From Gammaproteobacteria bacterium (GTDB taxonomy: Bacteria > Pseudomonadota > Gammaproteobacteria > GCA-001735895): DNA of 64,000 nt. A program made the position numbers and the translations under genes. The notes under the pieces are model-generated. The model searched no databases. It had not been told where the DNA came from and saw only the letters and a program-made list of their open reading frames with translations. The stretch spans positions 196,380 through 260,379 of the forward strand of contig JASJCI010000001.1 of assembly GCA_030066085.1 (NCBI GenBank), written 5' to 3'. This document shows, piece after piece, positions 34,548 through 43,054 of this stretch. Within the stretch, counting starts at the first letter, position 1, and the number at the start of each line of letters is the position of its first letter.

Positions 34548-35637
34548 CGGTCGCGCCTGGCGCACTATCTGGCCAACCGACGACGGCTCCAGCGTCGCGG
34601 TCATCGACCAGACCCGCCTGCCGCACGAACTGGTCGTCAGGGAATTACACGGCCTCGACGATACCTGCCTCGCGATTTGTGACATGGTAGTGCGCGGTGC
34701 ACCGCTGATTGGCGCCACCGCCGCCTGGGGCTGTTTTCTCGCGCTCAGGACAGACAGCAGCGATGCCGGCCTGCAACGGGCCTGCGCCGCGCTGCTCGAC
34801 ACGCGCCCGACCGCGGTCAACCTGCGCTGGGCGCTCGAGCGCATGCGAGCCCGGCTTGCCCCGATCGCGCCCGCCGACCGGGTCGAGGCCGCGCGCAACG
34901 AGGCCACCCGTATCTGCAACGAGGATGTTGCGACCAACCGTAGCATCGGCGTCCACGGACTCGCGCTGATCGAATCGATCGCAGCCACCAAGCCCGCGGG
35001 AGACCCGGTCAATATCCTGACCCACTGCAACGCCGGCTGGCTGGCCACGGTCGACTGGGGTACCGCAACCGCGCCGATCTACCTGGCACATGACGCCGGG
35101 ATCGAGCTGCACGTGTGGGTCGACGAAACCCGCCCGCGCAACCAGGGCGCGCTTACCGCCTGGGAGCTCGGACATCACGGCGTCCCGCATACCTATATCG
35201 TGGACAATGCCGGCGGCCACCTGATGCAGCGCCGGGAAGTCGATATCTGTCTCGTCGGCAGCGATCGCACGACCCGCAGCGGTGACGTCTGCAACAAGAT
35301 CGGGACTTACCTCAAGGCACTGGCCGCGCACGATAACGGGATCCCGTTTTACGCCTGCCTGCCGGGAACGACCATCGACTGGGAACTGGACGACGGGATT
35401 GCGCAGATACCGATCGAGCATCGCCGGGCGGACGAAGTGGAGCGCATCACGGGTCGGCTCGCGCAGGGCGGCATCGGCAGCACGACGATCACGCCCGTCG
35501 GCAGCCCGGCGGCAAACCACGCCTTCGATGTGACACCGTCCAGGCTGGTAACCGGGCTGATCACGGAGCGCGGCGTGCTGGCAGCAGACAGCGACTCCAT
35601 AGCCGCCGCCTTCGGCCGCAGCGCGGTGTCCGCCTAG
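34537..35637 (+). CDS. mtnA: Methylthioribose-1-phosphate isomerase (MtnA)
   Basis: Isomerises 5-methylthioribose 1-phosphate to 5-methylthioribulose 1-phosphate in methylthioadenosine salvage; 366 residues from ATG 34537. Family features: VRELHGLDDTCLAICDMVVR, RGAPLIGATAAWG, NILTHCNAGWLATVDWGTA with the catalytic cysteine, VDETRPRNQGA, and CLVGSDRTTRSGDVCNKIGT with the catalytic Asp region. The start overlaps the aldolase gene by 11 bases; the reading from 34375 lies in that gene. The salvage route also needs MtnK or MtnP, absent from the window. Confidence 0.93.
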   Translation: MKIDGRAWRTIWPTDDGSSVAVIDQTRLPHELVVRELHGLDDTCLAICDMVVRGAPLIGATAAWGCFLALRTDSSDAGLQRACAALLDTRPTAVNLRWALERMRARLAPIAPADRVEAARNEATRICNEDVATNRSIGVHGLALIESIAATKPAGDPVNILTHCNAGWLATVDWGTATAPIYLAHDAGIELHVWVDETRPRNQGALTAWELGHHGVPHTYIVDNAGGHLMQRREVDICLVGSDRTTRSGDVCNKIGTYLKALAAHDNGIPFYACLPGTTIDWELDDGIAQIPIEHRRADEVERITGRLAQGGIGSTTITPVGSPAANHAFDVTPSRLVTGLITERGVLAADSDSIAAAFGRSAVSA

Positions 35638-36302
35638 AGATACTTCCTGATCAGGGTCAGGCCATCCCCGATCGGGATCAACGACAGGTCGTAACGCCCC
35701 TTGGCACGCTCGTGAATCCAGGCGTTGACCTCGCGCAGGGCGATCGTATCCTCGTCCTGGTCGGACGGGTCCGCGACCGTTCCGCTCCAGAGGACGTTGT
35801 CCAGCATGACCAGCCCGCCGGCACGCACCAGCACCAGGCAGGCCTCGACATAAGCGCGATAACCCGTCTTGTCGGCATCGATATAAGCAAAGTCGTACTC
35901 GCCCTCGAAACCCTCGTCGAGCATCCGCTCCAGCGTCGCCTGCGCCGGTCCGAGCTGCAGGTCGATGCGGTTGGCCACGTCGGCTGCCTGCCAGTGTTCG
36001 CGCGCCACGCTGGTGAAGGTATCGCTGGTATCGCAGCAGGTCAGGTGCAGATCGGGCATCGCCATCGTCAGCCATAGCGAGGTATAGCCGGTGAAGGTGC
36101 CGATTTCGAGACCCTTGCGAGCACCGATCGTCTTGCACAGCAGCTTGATCAGCTGCACCTGTTCGGGTGAGCTGATCATGTTGGCTTCGGGCATTTCCAG
36201 TGTTCGTTGTCGCAGCCGGGCACAGGCTTCCGGTTCGTGCAGGGAAACGTCGAGCAGGTATTGTTGCAGCCGGTCGTCGAGGCCGATCGAGGCGGTAGAC
36301 AT
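35634..36302 (-). CDS. O-methyltransferase (family 3, caffeoyl-CoA type)
   Basis: SAM- and metal-dependent O-methyltransferase, 222 residues. Motifs: KGLEIGTFTGYTSLWLTMAM (SAM loop) near residue 62, DFAYIDADKTGYRAY with metal-binding Asp, and GGLVMLDNVLWSG. Bacterial members methylate catechols and related phenolics; the natural substrate here is unknown. It converges with mtnA, sharing 4 bases, and is transcribed away from the GST gene. No aromatic pathway is visible in the window. Confidence 0.87.
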   Translation of the reverse strand: MSTASIGLDDRLQQYLLDVSLHEPEACARLRQRTLEMPEANMISSPEQVQLIKLLCKTIGARKGLEIGTFTGYTSLWLTMAMPDLHLTCCDTSDTFTSVAREHWQAADVANRIDLQLGPAQATLERMLDEGFEGEYDFAYIDADKTGYRAYVEACLVLVRAGGLVMLDNVLWSGTVADPSDQDEDTIALREVNAWIHERAKGRYDLSLIPIGDGLTLIRKYL

Positions 36303-36458
36303 AACGGAACTCCAGTATGCAGGGAGCAGACCGGGTTACGGTGTTCCGGCGCCCGGCGGAGAACCTTTCTTCGGCCTGTCGCGCCGCTTGAGATTCTCCT
36401 CGCCCGCCCCCAAGTGGTATTATCGCGCTCATTCTGAACCAGGCTGGAAAACATCTCA

Positions 36459-37118
36459 ATGGCCATTCGATTGATCAGTTTCAAGACCTGCCCCTTCGTG
36501 CAAAGGGCAGTGATCACCCTTAAACACAAGCAGATCGATTTCGATATCGAGTTCATCGACCTTGCCGACCCGCCGGAATGGTTTCACCGGATATCGCCGT
36601 TGGGCAAGGTCCCGGTGCTGGAGGTCGACGGCGAGATACTTTTCGAGTCGGCGGTCATCAACGAGTACCTCGACGAGATCACCGGTGGCGAACTGCAGCC
36701 CCGTGATCCGCTGGCACGAGCCCGCAACCGGGCCTGGATCGAGTTCGCCTCGGACATGCTCGGAAACCTCTATAACATGAAAATGAGCCGCGACGAGGAA
36801 CGCTACCTGCGCTACCGCAATACGCTGGCCGATCAGTTGCGGCGCGTCGAACAGCGCCTCGGCGACGGCCCCTGGTTCAACGGCGATCAGTTCACGCTTT
36901 GCGACACGGCGTTTGCCCCCTTTTTCCGCCAGGACAGCGTCGCCGACGGCAAGCTTGCCGTGCTCGATGCGGCCGATATGCCGAAAACAGCTGCCTGGGC
37001 CGGACGCCTGCTGGCGCTGCCCGAGGTGCGCGACTCGGTGGTCGATGAATTCGAGGACCTCTATCTCGCGGCGATGCGCAACAACGGTTCCTACAGCCTC
37101 GTCCGGCTGGCGGCCTGA
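36459..37118 (+). CDS. Glutathione S-transferase-family protein
   Basis: Two-domain GST of 219 residues. The thioredoxin-like N-terminal domain has the catalytic cysteine in SFKTCPFVQRAVITLK (Cys at about residue 10), then GKVPVLEVDGEILFESAVIN, where ES binds the gamma-glutamyl group. The helical C-terminal domain follows from about residue 95. The CPF motif fits omega/beta-type GSTs with thiol-transferase activity. It is followed after 25 bases by ferredoxin-NADP reductase, probably one operon, which hints at redox or stress functions. Confidence 0.87.
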   Translation: MAIRLISFKTCPFVQRAVITLKHKQIDFDIEFIDLADPPEWFHRISPLGKVPVLEVDGEILFESAVINEYLDEITGGELQPRDPLARARNRAWIEFASDMLGNLYNMKMSRDEERYLRYRNTLADQLRRVEQRLGDGPWFNGDQFTLCDTAFAPFFRQDSVADGKLAVLDAADMPKTAAWAGRLLALPEVRDSVVDEFEDLYLAAMRNNGSYSLVRLAA

Positions 37119-37143
37119 GCGATGACGGCAAGGAACTAGCGCC

Positions 37144-37887
37144 ATGTCCAACTGGCTTACCGGCAGGGTTGTCGAGAATCGGCGGCACAACGAATACCTG
37201 ACCGCGCTGGTCATCGATGTCGAGCTCGACGGTTACGAGGCCGGGCAGTTCGTGCGCATCGGCCTGCCCGACGGTAACGAGGTCGTCGCCCGCCCCTATT
37301 CGCTGGTCAACACGCCCGAGGAGCAGCACCTCGAGGTCTACTTCAACATCGTCGAGGAAGGACCGCTGTCACCCCGGCTGTTCGCGCTCGAGGCCGGTGA
37401 TCAAATCCTGGTTGCCGACAATCCTTCGGGCTTCCTGACCATCAGTGAAGTGCCCGCGACGAAACACCTGTGGATGATCGCCACCGGAACCGGTATCGGG
37501 CCTTTTCTCTCGATCCTGAGAAGCCGGCCGGTGTGGGAACAGTTCGAAAAAGTGGTGTTGTGTTACTCGGTAAGCTACGCGCACGAACTCGCTTACCAGC
37601 CGGTCATCGACGAGATCGCCGGTGCGCAACCCGAAGCCTTCGCCTACGTTCCGATCGTGACGCGCGAAGCCTGTCCCGGCGCGCTGGGCAAGCGCGTGCC
37701 GCTGCTGATGGCTGACGGCAGTCTCGAGGCGCATACCGGGCTCGACATCAACGCCGAGGACTCGCACTTCATGATGTGCGGCAGTTCCGCGATGATCGAG
37801 GACGTCGGCGAGCAGCTGAAAACGCGCGGCATGAAAAAGCATCGCCGCCGCGATCCGGGTCACTTCACTACCGAAAAGTACCACTAG
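37144..37887 (+). CDS. fpr: Ferredoxin--NADP+ reductase
   Basis: FAD-containing reductase of 247 residues moving electrons between NADPH and ferredoxin or flavodoxin. FAD motif RPYSLVNTPEE (the RxYS signature) near residue 50, GxGxGP-type NADP motif ATGTGIGPFLSILRSRP near residue 118, and MCGSSAMIEDV near 205. The C-terminus KYH with no long extension fits bacterial class Fpr. It has no ferredoxin partner beside it. Such enzymes support iron-sulfur, radical SAM or oxidative-stress reactions. Confidence 0.92.
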   Translation: MSNWLTGRVVENRRHNEYLTALVIDVELDGYEAGQFVRIGLPDGNEVVARPYSLVNTPEEQHLEVYFNIVEEGPLSPRLFALEAGDQILVADNPSGFLTISEVPATKHLWMIATGTGIGPFLSILRSRPVWEQFEKVVLCYSVSYAHELAYQPVIDEIAGAQPEAFAYVPIVTREACPGALGKRVPLLMADGSLEAHTGLDINAEDSHFMMCGSSAMIEDVGEQLKTRGMKKHRRRDPGHFTTEKYH

Positions 37888-37911
37888 CGCCCTGCGCCGG
37901 GCGCGCGCGTG

Positions 37912-38538
37912 CTAGCCGCCCTCGAGCACCTCTATCAGCGACAGGGTCATGCGCGCGGTTGCCCCCCACAGCAATTCACCATCGTAATGCTCGAAGTAAA
38001 CCACCGGCCAGGGACGCCGTGACCGCGGGTGCCTGCGCTCCTCCGTGCGGTAATTCGAGCGCCGGGCAAGCCAGGCCAGCGGAATCGTAAATGCGCGCGC
38101 AACCTCGGTGCTGTCGAGCCGCAGGTCGTACGGCCAGGGCAACACGCCGACGTAAGGCCGTACCTGGAACTCGCTGATCGTGTGGTGGTGATTGATGTAA
38201 CCGAGCACGTCGACGTCGGCCGCATCGATGCCGACTTCCTCGCCGGCCTCGCGCAGCGCGGTATCCAGCAGGCTTGAGTCCTCGTCATCGCGCTTGCCTC
38301 CGGCAAAAGCTACCTGGCCACTGTGCCGATCACCCTCGAACTGCGTGCGACGAATGTACAGCAGATGCCAGGCATCTTCGACGCGCAGGAACGGCACCAG
38401 CACGGCCGCCTCGCGGGCCGAATCGCCGAGTAATTCCGGCGGTACGTCGTAGGTCGTGTCGCGCTGGTCGTGCAGGCGCTGGCGAATTTGTTCGCTCGAC
38501 AGCCGGTCGAGGTCAGGCACGCCGGATGTCATTGCCAC
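37912..38538 (-). CDS. CoA pyrophosphatase-type Nudix hydrolase
   Basis: Nudix protein of 208 residues; an ATG at 38532 (residue 3) is an alternative start. The CoA-specific stretch (WHLLYIRRTQFEGDRHSGQ, VAFAGGKRDDEDSSLLDTAL) leads into the Nudix core REAGEEVGI near residue 84. This is the pattern of YeaB/NudL-type enzymes that cut CoA to 4'-phosphopantetheine and 3',5'-ADP. It is last in a leftward group with the DUF1289 and radical SAM genes; it overlaps the DUF1289 end by 26 bases. Confidence 0.88.
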   Translation of the reverse strand: MAMTSGVPDLDRLSSEQIRQRLHDQRDTTYDVPPELLGDSAREAAVLVPFLRVEDAWHLLYIRRTQFEGDRHSGQVAFAGGKRDDEDSSLLDTALREAGEEVGIDAADVDVLGYINHHHTISEFQVRPYVGVLPWPYDLRLDSTEVARAFTIPLAWLARRSNYRTEERRHPRSRRPWPVVYFEHYDGELLWGATARMTLSLIEVLEGG

Positions 38539-38710
38539 GTGCCGCGGCGCGTTCCAGCACAGCGCGACGCTCGCTTTCGCTGGCCTCGCGCCAGGCGCAG
38601 ATTTCGTCGATGCTGCGGAAACAGCCGACGCAGATATCGTCGTCGTCGAGCGTGCAAATATTGATGCACGGCGACTCTACCGGGTTGATGTCAGTATCCG
38701 AAGTGGCCAT
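38513..38710 (-). CDS. DUF1289-family protein
   Basis: Small protein of 65 residues from ATG 38710. It has the family core SPCINICTLDDDDICVGC followed by SIDEICAW: four cysteines that likely bind zinc or another metal. DUF1289 proteins are common in proteobacteria and of unknown function. The longer reading from 38863 lies inside the radical SAM gene; the chosen start overlaps that gene's end by 20 bases. Overlaps on both sides indicate translational coupling. Confidence 0.88.
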   Translation of the reverse strand: MATSDTDINPVESPCINICTLDDDDICVGCFRSIDEICAWREASESERRAVLERAAARGNDIRRA

Positions 38711-39590
38711 GTTCAAATTCCGGGTGTAGCCTGAAATATTCGATCGCTTCGTCGATCTGCGCCAACAGCCGCGCCTTGTCGCGGCCGAGTACGCCCCTGA
38801 GCACCAGGTGGTTGGACGCATGGTCGCTGCGAAAAACCGTTGCGTCGAGTTCGGTAGCCGCAATCAGGGTTTTCATTTCCTCGCAGAGTTCCACGCTATC
38901 CAGCTCCTCGAAGCCCTGCTCGAAACCCGCCTCGAAGCGCTCGCGCCCCCGGTAAAAGGTCAGCACCAGGGTCGCCAGGTAATCGGGCCTGGATTCGTTG
39001 ACCAGCCGCGCCGAGGCCAGCGCGTGCCGCCGGCTCAGCCGGCGCCCGCCCAGGCCGTTCAGGATCATGACCGAGGTCTTGATGCCGGCCTCACGGGCGC
39101 GCAGCAGCGCGCTGACGGTAGTGTCGTGAGTTTCACCCTTGTCGACTTGCCTGAGCACGTCGTCGTCACCACTTTCCGCGCCAACGTAGATGATACCCAG
39201 GCCCAGTTCGCGCAGTTCGGCGAGTTCGTCGTCATGTTTACGCTTCAGGTTGGATGGCAGGCAGTAGGCGCCGACCCGGGATACCGACGGCAGCTGATCA
39301 CGGATCGCGCGCAGGATCGTTCGCAAACGCCGCATCGACAGCACCAGCGCATCACCGTCGGCGAGAAACACGCGGCGCGGCGCAAGCCCCTGCTCGGCAC
39401 AGGCGCTGATTTCAGCCAGCACCTCGGCTTCGGGGCGCGGACGAAACTTCTTTTGCGGGTCGGTATACATCTCGCAGTAGGTGCAGCGATTCCAGCTGCA
39501 GCCGTTGGTGACCTGCAATATCAGTGAGCGCGCTTCGCTCGGCGGACGAAACAGCGGCTCGATGTAGCGGACTGGCGGCGTGGCAAACAT
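38691..39590 (-). CDS. Radical SAM protein with CX4CX2C cluster motif
   Basis: Predicted radical SAM enzyme, 299 residues. The cluster motif, NGCSWNRCTYCEMY near residue 30, reads CX4CX2C rather than the canonical CX3CX2C. Other barrel features: RRVFLADGDALVLSMRRL (after strand 2), YVGAESGDDDVLRQVDKGET (typical ESG...L..v.KG), and VMILNGLGGRRLS. This family of unknown function is seen in many bacteria with the same extra residue. It begins the leftward radical SAM-DUF1289-Nudix group and is divergent from dmdA across 241 bases. Substrate unknown. Confidence 0.87.
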   Translation of the reverse strand: MFATPPVRYIEPLFRPPSEARSLILQVTNGCSWNRCTYCEMYTDPQKKFRPRPEAEVLAEISACAEQGLAPRRVFLADGDALVLSMRRLRTILRAIRDQLPSVSRVGAYCLPSNLKRKHDDELAELRELGLGIIYVGAESGDDDVLRQVDKGETHDTTVSALLRAREAGIKTSVMILNGLGGRRLSRRHALASARLVNESRPDYLATLVLTFYRGRERFEAGFEQGFEELDSVELCEEMKTLIAATELDATVFRSDHASNHLVLRGVLGRDKARLLAQIDEAIEYFRLHPEFEHGHFGY

Positions 39591-39755
39591 GCCGCTAAAG
39601 CGTAGTCAAATACACAGTTGCAGACAAGTCGGCATGCCGGGGTATGCGCAGCGGCGCCCTGTTACCCGCGCCGCTGGAAAACCTCCCGCCCCGACCGGGT
39701 TCGGGCTGCTGGTCGCAGCCAGGCAATTGAATGCTGCTGCGAGAACAGTCGTTAA

Positions 39756-39784
39756 TTGTCAGACAAATCAAAAAAGTCTAGCAT
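39756..39784 (+). promoter_or_regulatory. Palindromic operator (site 2) overlapping a candidate dmdA promoter
   Basis: The 11-bp palindrome TTGTC-A-GACAA spans 39756-39766. The 15 bases TTGTCAGACAAATCA are identical to those at 30264-30278. TTGTCA (39756-39761) is five of six for a -35 box, and TAGCAT (39779-39784) is four of six for a -10 box after 17 bases. A protein bound to the palindrome would cover the -35. Site to GTG distance is about 65 bases. Confidence 0.65.
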
Positions 39785-39831
39785 TGCGCCCTCGACCCTT
39801 CCCCTGCAACCAGAGATCGAGGCATTACCGC

Positions 39832-40938
39832 GTGGCCGACAAAGTATTGAGCATCTCCCGGCGCACTCGCGCCACCCCGTTCAGTCGCCGGGTCGAAGCC
39901 GCCGGCGTACGCGGCTATACCGTCTACAACCACATGCTGTTGCCGACCTATTTCGAAAGCAACGAGTTCGATTACTGGCACCTGTGCCAGGACGTGCAGG
40001 TCTGGGACGTATCCTGCGAACGCCAGATCGAATTGCAGGGACCCGACAGCATGCGCCTGGCGCAGCTGATGACGCCACGCGACATTTCGCGCTGCGCCGT
40101 CGGCCAGGGCCTGTACGCGCCACTGTGTGACAGCGAGGGCGGCGTGGTCAACGATCCCGTCATCATCAAGCTCGCCGATGACCACTGGTGGATTTCGATT
40201 GCCGACAGCGACGTCGCACTGTGGGCCGACGGCCTCGCGCAGGGTTACGGGCTCGATGTCAGGGTCGGCGAAGCCGAGGTCTGGCCGCTGGCGGTGCAGG
40301 GCCCGAAGGCGGAGACCCTGGTCAGCCGCGTATTCGGCGACGAAGTTCCCGGCATTCGTTTCTTTCGCTCCAAAATGCTCGAATTTCGCGGCCACGAATT
40401 CATGGTCATGCGCTCGGGCTACAGCAAACAGGGCGGCTTCGAGATATACGTCGACGACGCCACGCTCGCCGAGCCCCTGTGGGATGCGCTGTTCGAAGCC
40501 GGCCTGGACCTGAACGTGCGCGCCGGCGGACCCAACCTGATGGAGCGGATCGAGAGCGGGCTGCTGTCCTACGGCAACGACATGACCCGCGACAACACGC
40601 CGTTCGAGTGCGGCCTGGATGCATTCGTCGATCTCGATGCCGATATCGAGTCGATCAGCCTGCCGGCGCTGCGTCGACTCAAGGGTGAGCACAAGAAACA
40701 GCTGGTGGGTCTGGTATTCGACCAGATGGTGGTCATCGACGCGTTCGAGATCGAGGCCGACGGCAGCCTGGTCGGCGACATTCGCTCGCATGCCTGGTCA
40801 CCGCGCCATTCCAGTTACCTCGCGATGGCAATGATGAGCCGCGCTTATCTGGCCAGGCACTCGACCGTCAAGATTAACGATAAAATAGCCCGCATCGTCG
40901 ACCTGCCGTTCGACTTCGACGCCATTAGCGAGGATTGA
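39832..40938 (+). CDS. dmdA: Dimethylsulfoniopropionate demethylase (DmdA family)
   Basis: GcvT-fold, tetrahydrofolate-dependent methyltransferase of 368 residues from GTG 39832 (GAGG ten bases upstream). DmdA moves a methyl group from DMSP to THF, leaving methylmercaptopropionate. From memory, the N-terminal region (AYTVYNHMLLPT-like, here GYTVYNHMLLPTYFES), VQVWDVSCERQIELQGPD and WISIADSDVALWADGLA match marine DmdA closely and differ from ordinary GcvT. SGYSKQGGFEIYVDD follows. The next gene, metY, begins 2 bases after its stop, and the operator shared with acuI precedes it. Alternative: a related dimethylglycine- or betaine-type demethylase of the same branch. Confidence 0.82.
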   Translation: MADKVLSISRRTRATPFSRRVEAAGVRGYTVYNHMLLPTYFESNEFDYWHLCQDVQVWDVSCERQIELQGPDSMRLAQLMTPRDISRCAVGQGLYAPLCDSEGGVVNDPVIIKLADDHWWISIADSDVALWADGLAQGYGLDVRVGEAEVWPLAVQGPKAETLVSRVFGDEVPGIRFFRSKMLEFRGHEFMVMRSGYSKQGGFEIYVDDATLAEPLWDALFEAGLDLNVRAGGPNLMERIESGLLSYGNDMTRDNTPFECGLDAFVDLDADIESISLPALRRLKGEHKKQLVGLVFDQMVVIDAFEIEADGSLVGDIRSHAWSPRHSSYLAMAMMSRAYLARHSTVKINDKIARIVDLPFDFDAISED

Positions 40939-40940
40939 TC

Positions 40941-42248
40941 ATGAGCCGTTCGAGCTACCTGAAACCGGACACGGTGGCGCTGCACACCGGCTACGTACCC
41001 GAAAGCGATTACGGCGCGCGCGCCGTTCCCGTCTACCAGACGACCTCCTACGTCTTCGACAGCGTCAGCGAGGGTTCGTCGCTGTTCAACGTCGAACAGG
41101 GCGGCCATATCTACAGCCGCATTACCAATCCTACCGTGGCGGTACTGGAACAGCGTATCGCGGCGCTGGAGGGCGGCAGCGGCGCGATCTGTACCGCGTC
41201 GGGCATGAGCGCGCTGTTTACCCTGTTCATTACGCTGTGCTCCGCCGGCGACCACCTGGTCTCGGCTACCCAGATCTACGGCTCGACCGCAACGTTGCTC
41301 AAGCACACGATCAAGCGCCTCGGCATCGATTGCGACTTCGTGCCGATCAACGACGAACAGGCGCTGCGCGACGCGATCCGGCCGAACACCAAGCTGGTAT
41401 TCTGCGAATCGATCGGTAACCCGGGGCTGGAGATTGCCAACCTGCCCGGCATCGCCGCGATCGCCCACGAGCACGGCATCCCGCTCGCGGTCGACGCAAC
41501 CTTTGCCACGCCGGCGCTGTGTCGTCCGATCGATCACGGCGCCGATATCGTCGTGCACTCGGCAACCAAGTGGATGGGTGGGCACGGTGTCGCCATCGGC
41601 GGCGTAATCGTCGACGGCGGCCGCTTCGACTGGTCCGCCAGCGGTCGTTATCCCGAACTGACCGAACCCTATGCGCCGTTTCACGGTATTCGTTTCTGGG
41701 AAGAGTTCGGACCGTCCGCGCTGGCGATGAAAATGCGCGCCGAGTCCATGCGCGACGTCGGCGCGGCGATGAGCCCGCACAATGCCTTCCTGATCCTGCA
41801 GGGGATCGAAACCCTCAACCTGCGCATGAAACAACACGTCAGCAACGCCAGCGGGCTGCTGCAGTGGCTGCAGCAGCAGGATTCGGTAACCTGGACCAAC
41901 TACCCGGACCAGCCGAGCAATCCGAGCCACGAACTCGCGGCAACGCTGTTCCCGCAGGGTGCCGGTTCGATGCTGACCTTCGGCGTCACCGGCGGGCGCC
42001 CGGGCGGCGCGGCCTTCATCGACTCGCTGCAGCTGTCCTCCAACCTCGCCAACGTCGGCGACGCCCGCACGCTGGTGCTGCACCCGGCGACCACCACGCA
42101 CTCGCGCCTGACCGCCGACGACATGGCCGCGGCCGGCATCAGCGAAGACATGGTGCGCGTATCGGTAGGCATCGAGGACCTCGCCGACATCAAGGCCGAT
42201 TTCGCGCGGGGACTCAAAGCGGCCGAGCGCGTCGCGGGAGGTGCCTGA
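40941..42248 (+). CDS. metY: O-acetylhomoserine sulfhydrylase-type PLP enzyme (MetY/Cys-Met family)
   Basis: PLP enzyme of 435 residues from ATG 40941. Features: IYSRITNPTVAVLEQRIAAL, SGMSALFTLF, and the Schiff-base lysine in HSATKWMGGHGVAIGG near residue 206. Length and the insertion around residues 235-265 (YAPFHGIRFWEEFGP region) fit the MetY subgroup of 425-435 residues, rather than MetB/MetC or methionine gamma-lyase. MetY combines O-acetylhomoserine with sulfide or methanethiol, giving homocysteine or methionine. Next to dmdA this suggests capture of methanethiol from DMSP. TGATG couples it to the hydrolase gene. Confidence 0.9.
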   Translation: MSRSSYLKPDTVALHTGYVPESDYGARAVPVYQTTSYVFDSVSEGSSLFNVEQGGHIYSRITNPTVAVLEQRIAALEGGSGAICTASGMSALFTLFITLCSAGDHLVSATQIYGSTATLLKHTIKRLGIDCDFVPINDEQALRDAIRPNTKLVFCESIGNPGLEIANLPGIAAIAHEHGIPLAVDATFATPALCRPIDHGADIVVHSATKWMGGHGVAIGGVIVDGGRFDWSASGRYPELTEPYAPFHGIRFWEEFGPSALAMKMRAESMRDVGAAMSPHNAFLILQGIETLNLRMKQHVSNASGLLQWLQQQDSVTWTNYPDQPSNPSHELAATLFPQGAGSMLTFGVTGGRPGGAAFIDSLQLSSNLANVGDARTLVLHPATTTHSRLTADDMAAAGISEDMVRVSVGIEDLADIKADFARGLKAAERVAGGA

Positions 42249-43045
42249 TGTATCTCGACGTGCGCGGTGCAAAAACCTATGCCGCCACCGGTGGCAAGGA
42301 TTTCGATCCGTCGTTGCCGACCGTGATGTTCGTGCACGGCAGCGGCCTCGACCACCGCAGCTGGGCATTGCAAACCCGCTGGTTCGCCTACAACGGCTAC
42401 TCGGTGCTGGCGCCGGATCTGCCGGGGCACAGCCTGTCGGCCGGCGCAGCGCTCGAAACCATCGAGGAAATGGGCGCCTGGCTGGCCGACTTCCTGCGCG
42501 CAAGCGGCGCCGGACCGGTTCACGCGATCGGTCATTCGCAGGGATTCCTCGACGTCCTCGAGCTTGCCAGCCTGGCGCCCGAATTGCTCAAGTCCATCAC
42601 CGGTATCGGCACTGCCGGCGAAATCCCGGTCAACCCGGCACTGATCGAAGCCGCCCGCGACAGTGCGGGCGCGGCTGCCGAAATGCTGCTGATGTGGGGT
42701 TTCGGAGCGGACGCTCAATACGGCATCAGCGCGGTGCCCGGCATGCAGCCGATCGCGATCGGCCGCCAGATCATGGCGTCGAACCCGCTGTACCAGGACC
42801 TGGTTGCCTGTGCCGCTTACGGGCGCGGCGCCAGCGTCGCGGCGCAAGTGAAGGTTCCGGCGCAGATGATTCTCGCGCGCAAGGATCGCCTGACGCCGAT
42901 GAAGGCCGGCATGGCATTCGCCGAAACACTTGGTGCGAAGGTTACGGTAATCGAGCGCTACGGCCACATGCTGCCGATCGAGGCACCGAAACAGACGCTG
43001 CACGCGCTGCGCACGCTGGTCGGGTCGCTGGAACAGGCGGCGTGA
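42248..43045 (+). CDS. Alpha/beta-hydrolase
   Basis: Hydrolase-fold protein of 265 residues. Oxyanion loop HGSGLDHRSW near residue 28, nucleophile serine in GHSQG near residue 98, acid Asp in ARKDRLTP and His in ERYGHMLPIEAP complete the triad. Start ATG 42248 overlaps the metY stop (TGATG). The second residue after the nucleophile elbow is Q rather than the more usual M or L. Substrate not recognisable; by position it may act on a thioester or homoserine ester linked with MetY, which is a guess. A palindromic repeat follows. Confidence 0.86.
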   Translation: MYLDVRGAKTYAATGGKDFDPSLPTVMFVHGSGLDHRSWALQTRWFAYNGYSVLAPDLPGHSLSAGAALETIEEMGAWLADFLRASGAGPVHAIGHSQGFLDVLELASLAPELLKSITGIGTAGEIPVNPALIEAARDSAGAAAEMLLMWGFGADAQYGISAVPGMQPIAIGRQIMASNPLYQDLVACAAYGRGASVAAQVKVPAQMILARKDRLTPMKAGMAFAETLGAKVTVIERYGHMLPIEAPKQTLHALRTLVGSLEQAA

Positions 43046-43054
43046 TAAAACACA

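Noticed and set aside
40845-42503. 552-codon open frame on the minus strand opposite metY
   Set aside because: The metY frame has PLP-enzyme motifs and the expected length; the antisense reading is compositional.
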